From assembly GCA_963978905.1 (NCBI GenBank), contig OZ022258.1, positions 34,161,282 through 34,225,281 of the forward strand: a stretch of DNA of 64,000 bases, written 5' to 3'. This DNA is from Trichostrongylus colubriformis. Its lineage: Eukaryota > Nematoda > Chromadorea > Rhabditida > Trichostrongylidae. A model generated the notes under the pieces. It was given only the letters and a program-made list of their open reading frames with translations. It ran no database searches and was not told the origin of the DNA. Position numbers and translations under genes: made by a program. Shown here piece by piece: positions 32,291 through 42,384 of this stretch; within the stretch, counting starts at the first letter, position 1, and each line of letters begins with the position of its first letter.

Positions 32291-32815
32291 GCACTTTCCG
32301 CGATAATCACACCAGCTATTCACCCGCCGCAGCCGATAGACCAGCGGGTAACTGTCGAGCGTGCACCCTTTGAGTGGCGTCAAGAGGCCTTCTGGTAGCG
32401 CTAAGCCCGTGGGAAGCAACTGCGACCCCGCCCATCAACTGCGACCACACCTGGCATTGGACGAAGCTTTTCCCAACGTGGCTTTCGCTTGGGCCAGTGA
32501 TTCATGCGATAAGATAAGATGAAGAAGAAACTCCAGTAGCGAAACTTTTACATGGGCAAACAGGTGATATCTCAGGGTTCCTCATGATACCATCCAACGG
32601 GAAGTGATTCCAAGGCTCGTTTTCACGCGGTAATCTCGTACAAGGCTAGATATCAGGAGGCCTCATTTTTGTCATTCTCGGAGACTTCTTTCAAATTTTT
32701 CTTTCTCGATGTATTCGCCAGCACCTCTGATTTCATGCTTCAGCTCTTAAACCCATTCAAGGTAATCGTGGAAAAGTCTCTTTGAAAACTCGTTTTCCTA
32801 GCACATTCCTCTCAG
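32290..32815. repeat. Inverted copy of the 23746-24400 repeat
   Basis: Block-by-block reverse-complement similarity to 23746-24400, including ggcactttccgcgataatca and the gcgctaagcccgtgggaagc segments. Confidence 0.75.
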
Positions 32816-32831
32816 CCATATCTTCAATATA

Positions 32832-34094
32832 TTAGGTTGATTCATAATAAATCGGACAAATTGGCAAATTTTGTCTTTATCGTACAACTTTTTAACTAGA
32901 ACTGGGGTTCACTTAAAGTATGCTCCATCTTCATCCATGACCTTCTGCCACCGGTTGGGCAGATCGTGGATGCCCTTGCTCCAGAAGGCCGGGGGCTGGG
33001 CCTCGAAGAAGTTCTCGAGTGCCTTCTTGACGTCGTCGCGACTTTTGAAGTCTTGGCCGTCCAGGTGGCGTTGGAGGTGGGAGAAAAGGTGGAAATCTGA
33101 AGGGGCCAGGTCTGGGGAGTACGGTGCGTGGGGAAGCACGGTCCAACTGTACGACAGCAGCTCGGCCTTGGTCGATCTTGCAATGTGCGGTCTCGCGTTG
33201 TCGTGCTGGAAGTAGACATGTGACCGCCGCCGTTGCGAATTTTGGACATTTGCCTTGAGTTCTCGTAATTGACGAGTATAGACGTCGGCGGTTACTGTTG
33301 CACCTTCATCGACCAGCTCCCAGTACTCTACGCCGTGAACGCTCCACCAAATGCAGAGCATCACCTTTTTCAGGTGTGCACTGGGTTTGGGGACGTCGTT
33401 CGCGTCGGCATCTTTGTCGACCCATTGTGCACGGCGATGAGAGTTAGAGTACAGGATCCACTTTTCATCGCCAGTGATTATTTCGTCGAGCCAACGGTAG
33501 TGACGCCTAAAGGTGAGCAACGAAAGTGCGACCTCGCACCGCCATGTCCCGTTGCGTCAGAGCATGGGGTACCCATCGACCGAGTTTCTGCACCTTGCCG
33601 ATTGATTTCAAGCCACGAACTACAGTCGGCTGACTCACTCCAAGAGCGGTCGCTATCTCACGAGTGGTTTGATACGGATCGGCTTCCACTGGTTCCGCAG
33701 CGAGTCCAAACCCAGCTCCCTCGGGCGTCCCTCATGGTCTTCGTCTTCGATGGAATAGTCGCCCGACGCAAACCTCGAATGCCACAAGTACACTGTACTT
33801 TTGGCGGGGGCATCCTCCTTGTAAACTTCCTTGAGGCGTCTGTCGATATCCGCGGGTCCTTCGCCAGATAGCGATAGAAAGAGTATTACGTTGCGGATGT
33901 GGTCTCTGGATGGTTTGAAATAGTGCGGCATTTTGACGGAATCAAACAAGTTTCGAGTTTTGATAGAACTTTGAAGAGCTTTTTATACTCTTTCTAACGG
34001 TCCCTTACGCGTCCATTCACGTTAACTCGTTGCTGAGTTATGATCTCTAGAATTCAATACTGTCATTTGTCCGATTTATTATGAATCAACCTAA
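32832..34094 (-). mobile_element. Mariner transposon, near full length, two frameshifts
   Basis: The element is 1263 bp. Its TIRs (ttaggttgattcataataaa) are flanked by TA at 32830-32831 and 34095-34096. The transposase reads leftward from ATG at 33931 (MPHYFKPSRDHIRN), then helix-turn-helix TTREIATALGVSQPTVVRGL, then the catalytic domain. The three catalytic Asp residues of the D,D34D type are visible in TGDEKW, HDNARPH and YSPDLAPSD. Single-base shifts near 33700 and 33540 break the frame. It belongs to the same family as 11505-12403. It could be related to the hookworm mariner called bandit, which I cannot confirm here. Confidence 0.93.
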
Positions 34095-34189
34095 TATATC
34101 TGATGATGGAGCTAGTGCCGTCCATTTGGAGGAAATCAATTCTTGATATCGTCACGCTAATCCCTGAGAAATCTTCTGCGTCAACGCCA

Positions 34190-34690
34190 AATACACATTC
34201 GTCAACGCCAAATACAGATTCACACCAATCATTCGCTCAATACGCAAAAATACGGGAGATAGCGGTTCCCTGGTAGAATAAAAATTGATTTTGCTCATAT
34301 TTTGCACGTATGGTCTTACATGAGCACAAATGGATGAAAACTAGAAAAATGCAAAAATTTGTCCTCAGTGCGGACCGAACCATCAACTATTTTTTGGGCC
34401 CCCCAAAACCGTTTAGCCGACTTTGAGACCTTGAACCAGTTCACTGTGGTTTTGGCGTAGGTTTGAAGGGACTCTTCTGATATGCATATACTGAAGATCA
34501 CAGCTGGAAAGCACTGCAACAAACCGGTCAAAATTGCTCCTTTCCAAGTAACTTTTATCACTCATTTTTTGACCCCCCAAAACCGTTTAGCCGACTTTGA
34601 GACCGGTTTTTTACTTCATGTATGTGACCCTATAAAATGCAAAAAACCGTTTTGAAAAAGCTCACCATGACCTGATGGGCCTTGCGTGTT
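34190..34690. mobile_element. Family 4 TIR element fragment
   Basis: It matches 13640-13850 (caatcattcgctcaatacgc..., gcacaaatggatgaaaacta) and, in its second half, the reverse complement of 12600-12815. This is a copy that has lost the middle. Confidence 0.75.
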
Positions 34691-34699
34691 AGTGCACTC

Positions 34700-35690
34700 C
34701 CCTTTGCCTTGAGTCGTTTGTTGTACCTTGACGCATACTGTTGATGGCGCATTTTGGTGCTGATTTGCCAGCGCCCAAGAAGAGATCCCCTTCTGTTAAT
34801 TCATATCCTAGCCAAAACCCTCATAGTTGGTTGCTCTTCTGGTTTTGACATTGCATGTAAACACAACTATACTTATCTGTGCATCTTACCTTGCTTTTAA
34901 GTGCTTCATTTTCCATTCACTTTTCCCAACAGGTACAGTTTTTACGCTCAGTTAATTGCCTTGTAAGCACCAACAAGCCAGCGAGAGTGTCCACATGTAT
35001 TCGGAGAATGAGATGCCAACCTACATCCGTGCTGCAGCCTCGCGCTTGTTACCCTCTTTAACAAGGCGGTCTCGACTTATTTCATCTTGCGAGATTTATT
35101 TCCTTCAACCTCACTCCTTTTGCTCTTCTTCGCCTTCAGCGCTTTTCGTGCTTTGTTAACTTTAACAACCCACCATTATTACGGCTCTGATACATTGTGT
35201 AATCACTTGCACAAATGAAAAAATAGAGGAGAGGAAGGTTCGCTCTGGTTAGTCTTTGGTTTTACTTAGTTGATTTCACTTCTCTGACTATAGTGGAGGC
35301 TTTTTGTTTTGCAAACTTGAACTTGAGCGTCGTCAAGCAATGATCGTCGAACTTGATGCGGCTCATCTTGAAGATTGAAGTCTCCAGAAGCAAACCCCGC
35401 AGAGCAACGGCGCACAGTTCTTTCGGCAGGGGACTCTTAGCCCCACCCACGGCTGAGCTTCGAACTGGCTTCTGCCGCGGAGTGACCAGTTTGAACTCAT
35501 GAAGCATGATCATGCAAAACCCGTACCTTTCCATTCTGAATCAGAGCTTGTAAAAAACCTGTTATCAAAGGCCGCCACCGAAGGAAGTGTGATCTGGAAA
35601 GGGCTAAGCAAGACTCACAAGATGGTATATTCAGGTTGACTCGAGCTGTATAACAGCGCCGAAAAAAGGCTGCGTATTTGAGGAATCATG
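34700..35690. other. Unassigned sequence
   Basis: Nothing convincing is seen. A 90-codon minus-strand frame (35262-35534) has no recognised domain. Confidence 0.4.
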
Positions 35691-35699
35691 AAACGGCCA

Positions 35700-36760
35700 T
35701 TTATTCTGCATACACGTAATACTCATAAAGCATATCGCAAGATGCAAGCCGCTGACCCATAGCCAAACCTCTTATTTGCGAGTAGTACGAACCTGACCAT
35801 TTAAATATGTTACAACTTACGAACCTGACCATTTAAATATGTTACAACTAAGACACTCCTTGACCAGAGTCAGGATGTGATTCCTCTGAAGTCCAAAGGT
35901 GTTAATGTTACTATTATGCCTATCAAGCATTTCGGACAATGCTTGTAGGGCCATGTCGTTTTGGACCTTTGTTTACAAAGAGGTGACGTCGAATGACTCT
36001 ACAGCATAGCCAGGGCGAATTCGGGCGCTGTGTAGGTGGTCAAGGAATGATCTCGTAGTGGTCAGGTGCGCAGGAACCATAGTCAGCAGTTGGCTCACGA
36101 TGATGTTGAGAAACCATGAGATCCTGTCGGTTGGTCCACCTAAGCAGCTAATAATTGGTCGTATTTTGAAGGTGTCCGCCGACATGGAAGTCACATTTTT
36201 GGGGGAGCTTGTGAGTCTTAATCAGACTGTAGAACACAGGACATCTGTGACAATCTATCTTAAGTCTAACAACCAGCTTCCTGTCAATCCCCGCAGATCT
36301 TCCTAGTGTTATCCAAGTTCGGTTTAAGCGCTTGCATTGGGAGCGGAATTCCTGTGCACTAAAGCGACGGTACGTTGAGGAATCTCGCAGATGAAGTTAA
36401 GTGATACTTCGGTCAAGGCTTTGGGCATCACTACGAACTCCCCGCCTTTATCACTCACGGAGACACGTATCGTAACATTCGTTCTTAACTCACGCACCTC
36501 CTTGAACCCCATCTGTTCCTCGAACGTCAAATTGGTACTACGTCTTCGTCGGTGCTGATTAAGGATAGTTAAAACACTCGACGACAAAATTCGTAATTTG
36601 ACGTCAACTTCTGCAACAGGAGGAGGCTCTCGATAGAAAGCGCGCGGAAATGGTACTGGTGGCAGTGTGCTCCGAGAGATGATTGAGTTGTTTTGCGGGT
36701 TCAATTGGCTCCCATACTTAGCTCGTAACTGGTCTCTCAGTCTTCGCAAGCTTCCCACAG
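35700..36760 (-). mobile_element. Penelope-like element, N-terminal half, inverted
   Basis: The minus strand carries the Penelope-type upstream region (FEEQMGFKEVRELRTNV, then VSDKGGEFVVMPK) at 36758-36330. It then has the RT fingers/palm: KIRPIISCLGGPTDRISWFL and VPAHLT, then ESFDVTSL with a stop just after it, at about 36194-35960. Sequence near 35900-35720 (SLVKECLSCNIFKWSG region) overlaps, inverted, with 36970-37085. A 31-bp tandem duplication lies at 35787-35849. Confidence 0.8.
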
Positions 36761-36959
36761 CTCTTCGGTACGTGAATGAATTGACGCACTGTGTAATCGA
36801 AAACGATGGACCAAGATTGAGAAGACGTAATGCATTAGACGAGAGATGGGTGTCTCCAATGACCGTGACTCTAACCGACTGATTATCATATTCAATTGGG
36901 TGACGTCATTTCGGTGGCCCGGAGGAGCATTTCTTTCTCTGCTATCACGATCTACTACA

Positions 36960-38070
36960 TGATCAAATCATCTCTGGTCAAGGAGTGTCTTAGTTGTAAC
37001 ATATTTAAATGGTCAGGTTCGTACTACTCGCAAATAGGAGGTTTAGCTATGGGCCAGCGGCTCGCACCGGTTCGCGATATGCTTCATGACTAGAATCGAA
37101 GAACCGGTGCTGGCTCGTATGCCACTGATGTACTGCAGATACATCGATGACTGTTTTATCATAACATCAACGCAATCTGAGATGGATGGATGCTTTCGTA
37201 TTCTTACGAACAATCTCAGTACATCAAGCTCACTGGAGAGACACCAACGAATGGTTGGCTCCCTTACCTTAACACCCAGGTGAAGGTGTCCGACGACATG
37301 ATCAGCGTCAAGTGGTACCGCAAAGGAAGTTCTAAGAATATCCTGATCCACGCGAAATCGGTCCACCTCACTGCTGTTAAGAGAGCTGTCGTTAAAAACA
37401 TGTTCAAGACTGCCACAGCAGTGTGCACAGGCAATGACGAAAGACGAGAATCATTCGCGGTGGCTTCTCGTATAGCTGCTCAAAACGGCTATACTCAACC
37501 ACCGTACCACGTTAGGACATTTTCCTGATCATAGAAGGCGAGGATCGCTCTTCCAAGACCGCATACCTTTTTATGTGCCCTTTATCTCTGACACATTCTC
37601 CTCAGCAATACGTCGATGGCTAGTTCGTGCTCAGCTTCAAAACGCTGTCGTTCTTGTCAATATTCCGAACGGCAACATCAAACGTCAGCTGGTAGGGAGC
37701 AGGCTCTACGATTGCGAATGTGTTTCGGAGAATTGCGTGATCTGCCCCTACGGCAAGATAGGAGACTGTACAAAATCCGGTGTGGCTTATGAGATTGAAT
37801 GTAGGGCGTGCAGTGGCAAGTATATTGGGGAGACCGGCCGCGTTTTGACAACGCGTATAAATAAACATCTGGCCAGTAAGAACAACACAAGGAACAACTC
37901 CACTTGGAAGGCACAGACGTGAACAACCCAGCGGGAATGACTTTGACGTGAAGTACAAAATCCTGTCACATGAGACCGAGATTTCATCTCTGAAGGCATT
38001 AGAAGCGTTTTGGATATCCGCAAGGAATCCAATAATGAACAACAGAAATGAGTGTCCTTCAATCACAAGT
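36960..38070 (+). mobile_element. Penelope-like element, C-terminal half
   Basis: The plus strand carries the RT core and thumb: GGLAMGQRLAP, then YCRYIDDCFII (catalytic YxDD-like IDD) near 37130, LPYLNTQV and SSKNILIHAKSVHLT. The GIY-YIG endonuclease (GVAYEIECRACSGKYIGETG...) follows near 37780-37870, preceded by a Cys-rich segment. Together with the inverted half at 35700-36760 it supplies most of one element, in head-to-head order. Frameshifts are present. Confidence 0.85.
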
Positions 38071-38559
38071 GAATTCCTGCCGTTTGTACCGCTCTGTGGA
38101 TTAGAATAATGTCGCGACTGACAGCACCGTCATTTGTCAACACCGCTGTATAGTGATTCTCAGTCGCACATTATAATAACACGGGTCGGTAGCGACGTCC
38201 TACCACTCGCGGTGGATCACGGGGTGAGTCCAATTTCTTTCTTTCGTCTATTCGACTCTCCATGGATTGAGTGGATAAGTCCGAAATGCTAGGGGGTTTT
38301 GGCGCCTGATCGGGTAAGTCAAGGGTCAGCAAACTTCGAACCACTTATTAGGTCTCTGAAGACGACGAAAGGGTCGAAACGTCAGGCCAAAAATAAATTC
38401 ATCCACCTACTAACCTCGTTTGGCAAAGCAACACACGATTAGTTAAACAGCATGCCGAGGTTTCAAGAAGAGAGAACTTGGAGAATAAAGCAGAATAATT
38501 CTCAGACAGTGTTTGGGAAATATAAGCCCTAAATGGGAAGACCGTTTCCTTTTATTGCG

Positions 38560-39200
38560 ATTTAGGAGGTGAGCGCGCTCATGATAGGAGCGATCAATGA
38601 AGCGACCGCTAAGACCGAGAGCAGACTGTTGAATAAAAGCAGTTATATAATCCGTTTGTCTGTGTGCATATCCGTATGTTTGTCAGAAAATTCATATCTC
38701 GCGTCGCAGCCAAGCTGGGACCCCGAATTTCAAATACAGGTGGGCAGTGATAGCAGCTGTAAGGGCTGATAAGGAGCCTAAAAAGGCGAATGTCACCAGA
38801 GTCGCTCCGCTCTAGAGCGTTGACCCCTATAGGTGTCGTGCGGGGTAGGACGGAGACATTAATTGTGGGTGACCCGCAATGGGTTGTTAAGATTCGATAA
38901 GGACCATAGAAAGGCTAGAGTCGTCGACGTTTCGCTTTTCGCATTGTTCCTGGAGCGCTCATACTCACAGGGCTTTTGCGGAGTGGGGCGAGAAATTAAT
39001 GGTGGGTGATCCAACTTGATAACAGTTGATAAGATTAAATAAGGAGCGTCAAAATGCAAACGTGGCGGATTCCGTTTTCTCTCTTAACAAATAGTGGAGT
39101 GCCCAAACTCATAGTTACTTTAGAAGGGAGGACTTTAGTGATGACGGATTGAATCTGATAACGGCTGCTCTCGCCGATAAAAGCCGTCAGAAAGTGGGTT
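38560..39200 (-). repeat. RTE tail-type repeat, inverted
   Basis: The sequence is the reverse complement of the repeats at 40860-41200 and 44560-44960: recurring ttgataac/gttatcaa, 'gagtggggcgagaaatta' and 'tggagcgctcatactcac' blocks. It consists of two to three tandem sub-repeats of about 170 bp. Confidence 0.7.
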
Positions 39201-39474
39201 GAGTAACACCGCTGACTACTACTACATGACCGCTACAGTGAAGTGGGTGAACATATTTAGAATATGCTCTCATACCAGTTGCGCATTGTGCTCGTTAACA
39301 ACACGATGATAATGACCAATCAACCGATACCGAAGGGGTCCATATCGCAATACTTCATTGTGATAAACGCAGTACTGAGCGCTTGCTCAATTGGTCCCTA
39401 CAAAGACCTATCACTTTTTGGTACTTCACGTAGTATAACAGTCGTAGGGTTTCCGTTTATTTCTACTAGATAAT

Positions 39475-39830
39475 GAAGTAAGTTCAGTCGCCGAGCGTTT
39501 AGTGCTTAGGCCTAGTGTTTATCAATGAACTATTCATTTACACTGCATATCGCTTCTGCAAAGAGATCCACCCCTTTTTGGAGGTTCAAATGTTTCAGCG
39601 GGCGATACCTTTTTACAGTAATATCGACTATCAATGTTAATGGATTGGGATGAAATGTGTTTATCCACTAATCATTTGCCACTTTAGGTAAAGTGGTCAC
39701 TATTGGGAGTTTAGATAGCTCAGAGATCAATGGTTTTGGGGAAGATTGCTTCGATTTGAAGCCAGTACACTCAGTGAGCATCTAATTCTTGCATTTTGGC
39801 GATAGATCCTGAAAAGTGGTGCCTGTTTAC
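39475..39830. repeat. Interspersed repeat, inverted copy at 46300-46665
   Basis: Blocks match in inverted order: cgagcgtttagtgct, aatgttaatggattgggatg, cactattgggagttt, gcatctaattcttgca. It abuts the hairpin at 39820. Confidence 0.75.
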
Positions 39831-39895
39831 AAAAACGATGCTTATCGTTTCTGTAAACAGGCAGAAAGGATAAGCATCGTTTTTGTAAACAGGCA
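39820..39895. repeat. Perfect 27-bp-arm hairpin
   Basis: Arms 39820-39846 and 39869-39895 are exact reverse complements (ends tgcctgtttac...gtaaacaggca). The left arm plus loop also contains a second copy of the same inverted terminus (gtttctgtaaacaggca), so alternative foldbacks are possible. A diverged version occurs near 46297. Confidence 0.75.
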
Positions 39896-40170
39896 CAGCT
39901 TTTCGAATTTTACATAGTCAAGCGGTCAATACCCAGTATTGTTGCTGGTATCGCATGAGGAACCAATTCACTTGCTTTACTATAACATATATAGATCGTA
40001 TCCTGATCATCAAATGTAAAACGCAGTATCAAAAGACGACGCTGGGCAATTTGGCGGTCGATACATTGGCAACTGATATCAGAACACGATTAAAATGTGT
40101 TCACCAAATGGCAGTGTTTATCGGGCACTTTTATTGCAGCGGACGGTCAGTAGTAGTCAGTGGTGTACTA

Positions 40171-40850
40171 TTAGGTTGATCGGAAAGTTTTGATAGGGTT
40201 GGGATTTTTTTCTATTTTATTTTACAACTCAACAAGTAATGCAGGCTGATCAACAGTATAATAAACATCGTTAGTTATAACATTGTTCCACCCAACGGGC
40301 AGGTCAGCGATTCTCTTCTTCCAGAATTAGGAGGATTAGGAGTCAAAGAAGTCACCGACACTTGTCCAAGGTGGTCATAGTTGACGAATTTTTTTTTGCT
40401 AGGAAAGCCTTAGGGGGCCGGAACAAGTGGTAATCTGAAGGGACAATATCAGGGGAATAGGACGGATGTGGAACCTTGTCCCAACCCAGCTCTTCCAATT
40501 TTGCCCGGGTCCCTCACATGGGTAAAGAGACCCGTGCAAAATTGGAGGAGCTAGGTTGGGACACGGTTCCACATGCACCCTATTCACCTGATACTGCCCC
40601 CTCAGATTACCACTTGTTCCGGCCCCCTAAGGCTTTCCTAGCAAAAAAAAAATTCGTCACCTTGAACAAGTGGTTGGTGACTTCTTTGACTCCTAATCCT
40701 CCTAATTCTTAGGGAAGAAAATCGCTGACTAGCTCTTTAGGTGGGACAATGTTATAACTAACGATGGTTATTATATTGTTGATTAGCCTGCATTACTTAC
40801 TGTGTAATAAAAAAAATCTCAACCCTATCAAAACTTTCCGATCAACCTAA
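40171..40850. mobile_element. 680-bp mariner-derived palindrome (foldback element)
   Basis: The two arms of about 330 bp are near-perfect reverse complements meeting at a loop near 40508-40520. The ends (ttaggttgatcggaaagttt) are mariner TIRs, flanked by TA at 40169-40170 and 40851-40852. Each arm encodes the mariner transposase C-terminal block (HAPYSPDTAPSDYHLF at about 40572-40620), including the third catalytic Asp. The TIR differs from that of the 11505 and 32832 copies, so a different mariner lineage is involved. Confidence 0.92.
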
Positions 40851-40852
40851 TA

Positions 40853-41205
40853 TTTTACCCAACCCACTTCCTAACGGCTCTTATCAGCGCTAAGCATTTG
40901 TTATCAAATCCAATCCGCCAACATTAGGGTCTCTGTACCACCTCCTACAACGAGTATAAGTCTGAGCATGTCACTGTCTGTTGGAAGAAGGAACGGATGT
41001 TGCAACATTTGCCTTTTGACGCTCCTTATCTAATTGTATCAACCGTTATCAAGCTGGATCACCTATCATCAATGTCCCTGTCCCACTCCGCAAAAGACCC
41101 ATGAGTATGCGCGCTCCAGGATCAGTGCAAAAAGCAAAACGAATTTGACGACTCTGACCTTTTACACTCTTTATCGAATCTTATAATCTCCACGGATCTC
41201 CTTCA
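40853..41205 (+). repeat. RTE tail-type repeat
   Basis: Near-identical to 44570-44700 (caagctggatcacctaycatcaatgtccct...) and inverted to 38800-39060. It lies immediately 5' of the RTE element, as if that element inserted into or next to an older tail. Confidence 0.75.
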
Positions 41206-41721
41206 CCGAGGGACTTCTCTCGCTGGAGGATCTCGAGCCGTTAGGTGGCAAGGCTACGTGGCGCGACCCCAGGTGGCGGATAGGGGGCTAATCGCGGACC
41301 AAAAGCCACCATGTACCTGCCCTGAGACGCAGGTGGATCCAGGGAATGGACTCCCTGTTTCTACTGCGCTGGGCTGATTCATACCCTCTGTATCCGTGCA
41401 AACGTTTCTTGCATACGTGTGGGGGCGTTCTGTATGGGGCAGTTGATATCCTGCATTCGGTCCAGCCAAAAGCTTGCATTCTAACGACTGGGAGGTACAT
41501 GGGAGGCGGTCCGGGGTCGCCTCCAACAAATAAACCCCATGTCCACTTCGGGATAGCCTGGCTAACTACCCGGAGTATACCTAGCCCCCACGACAGAGCC
41601 CGGCAAGCTACTCGTGGGTCTCCATCTTGCTGAAAACAGCAACGCGTTGGGTAGGACCGCTCGGGAGAGGCTCTTAGAATCTCAGGGCTACAACAGGCTG
41701 CCTAAATCGAGAAGGACTAAG

Positions 41722-42384
41722 ATGGCGATCTGTACTTACAACGCACGAACTCTTGCATCGGAAGCGAGTATCGAAGATCTGATGATGCAAGCCAGGAAGA
41801 TCAAGTACGACGTCATCGGAATGACCGAGACGAGGAGGCATCGCCCGCTACACGCCGTGTACGAGACTGGTGAAGAACTGTTCCTCGGAACATGCGACAG
41901 GAGAGGCGTTGGCGGTGTGGGCGTTCTCGTCAACACGCACTTGGCCATGAACATCGATTCGTACGAAAATCTGACAACCCGAATCGGACGTTTGCGATTG
42001 AAAAGATGCGGTTCAATCCCGGCTTTGACCATCTTCGTCGCCTACGCACCAAGATCAAGCTACGACAAGGACGAGCTCGAGGCTTTTTATGTGGAATTGG
42101 AGAAGTTCTACAAGGAAGACCACACCTTCTTCGAGGTCATCGTCGGCGACTTCAACGCCAAGATCGGCCCTAGAAGAACGGACAATGAGCTTCACATCGG
42201 GACTCACGGAACGGAATGGAATGAGCAGGGTGAAAGGCTGTCTGAGTTTATTATGTCGATCAACTCCATCCATGGTAACTCACGTTCCAGAAGCCCTCTC
42301 ATCTGCGATGGATTTGGGAGTCACCCGGTGGACAATTCCATAATGAGATCGATCACGTCATCTTCAATCGAAGGTTTGGCCTGA
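41722..42384 (+). CDS. RTE endonuclease (N-terminal part, frameshifted)
   Basis: The ATG at 41722 (MAICTYNARTL) is preferred over an earlier GTG. Motifs of the APE family are visible: YNARTL, a DVIGMTETRR catalytic Glu, VAYAP, and VIVGDFNAKIGPRR with the catalytic Asp-Asn. The authentic frame is lost near 42280; the terminal SDHR motif lies downstream at about 42420, in the frame of the RT ORF. The enzyme nicks target DNA for target-primed reverse transcription. Confidence 0.88.
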   Translation: MAICTYNARTLASEASIEDLMMQARKIKYDVIGMTETRRHRPLHAVYETGEELFLGTCDRRGVGGVGVLVNTHLAMNIDSYENLTTRIGRLRLKRCGSIPALTIFVAYAPRSSYDKDELEAFYVELEKFYKEDHTFFEVIVGDFNAKIGPRRTDNELHIGTHGTEWNEQGERLSEFIMSINSIHGNSRSRSPLICDGFGSHPVDNSIMRSITSSSIEGLA

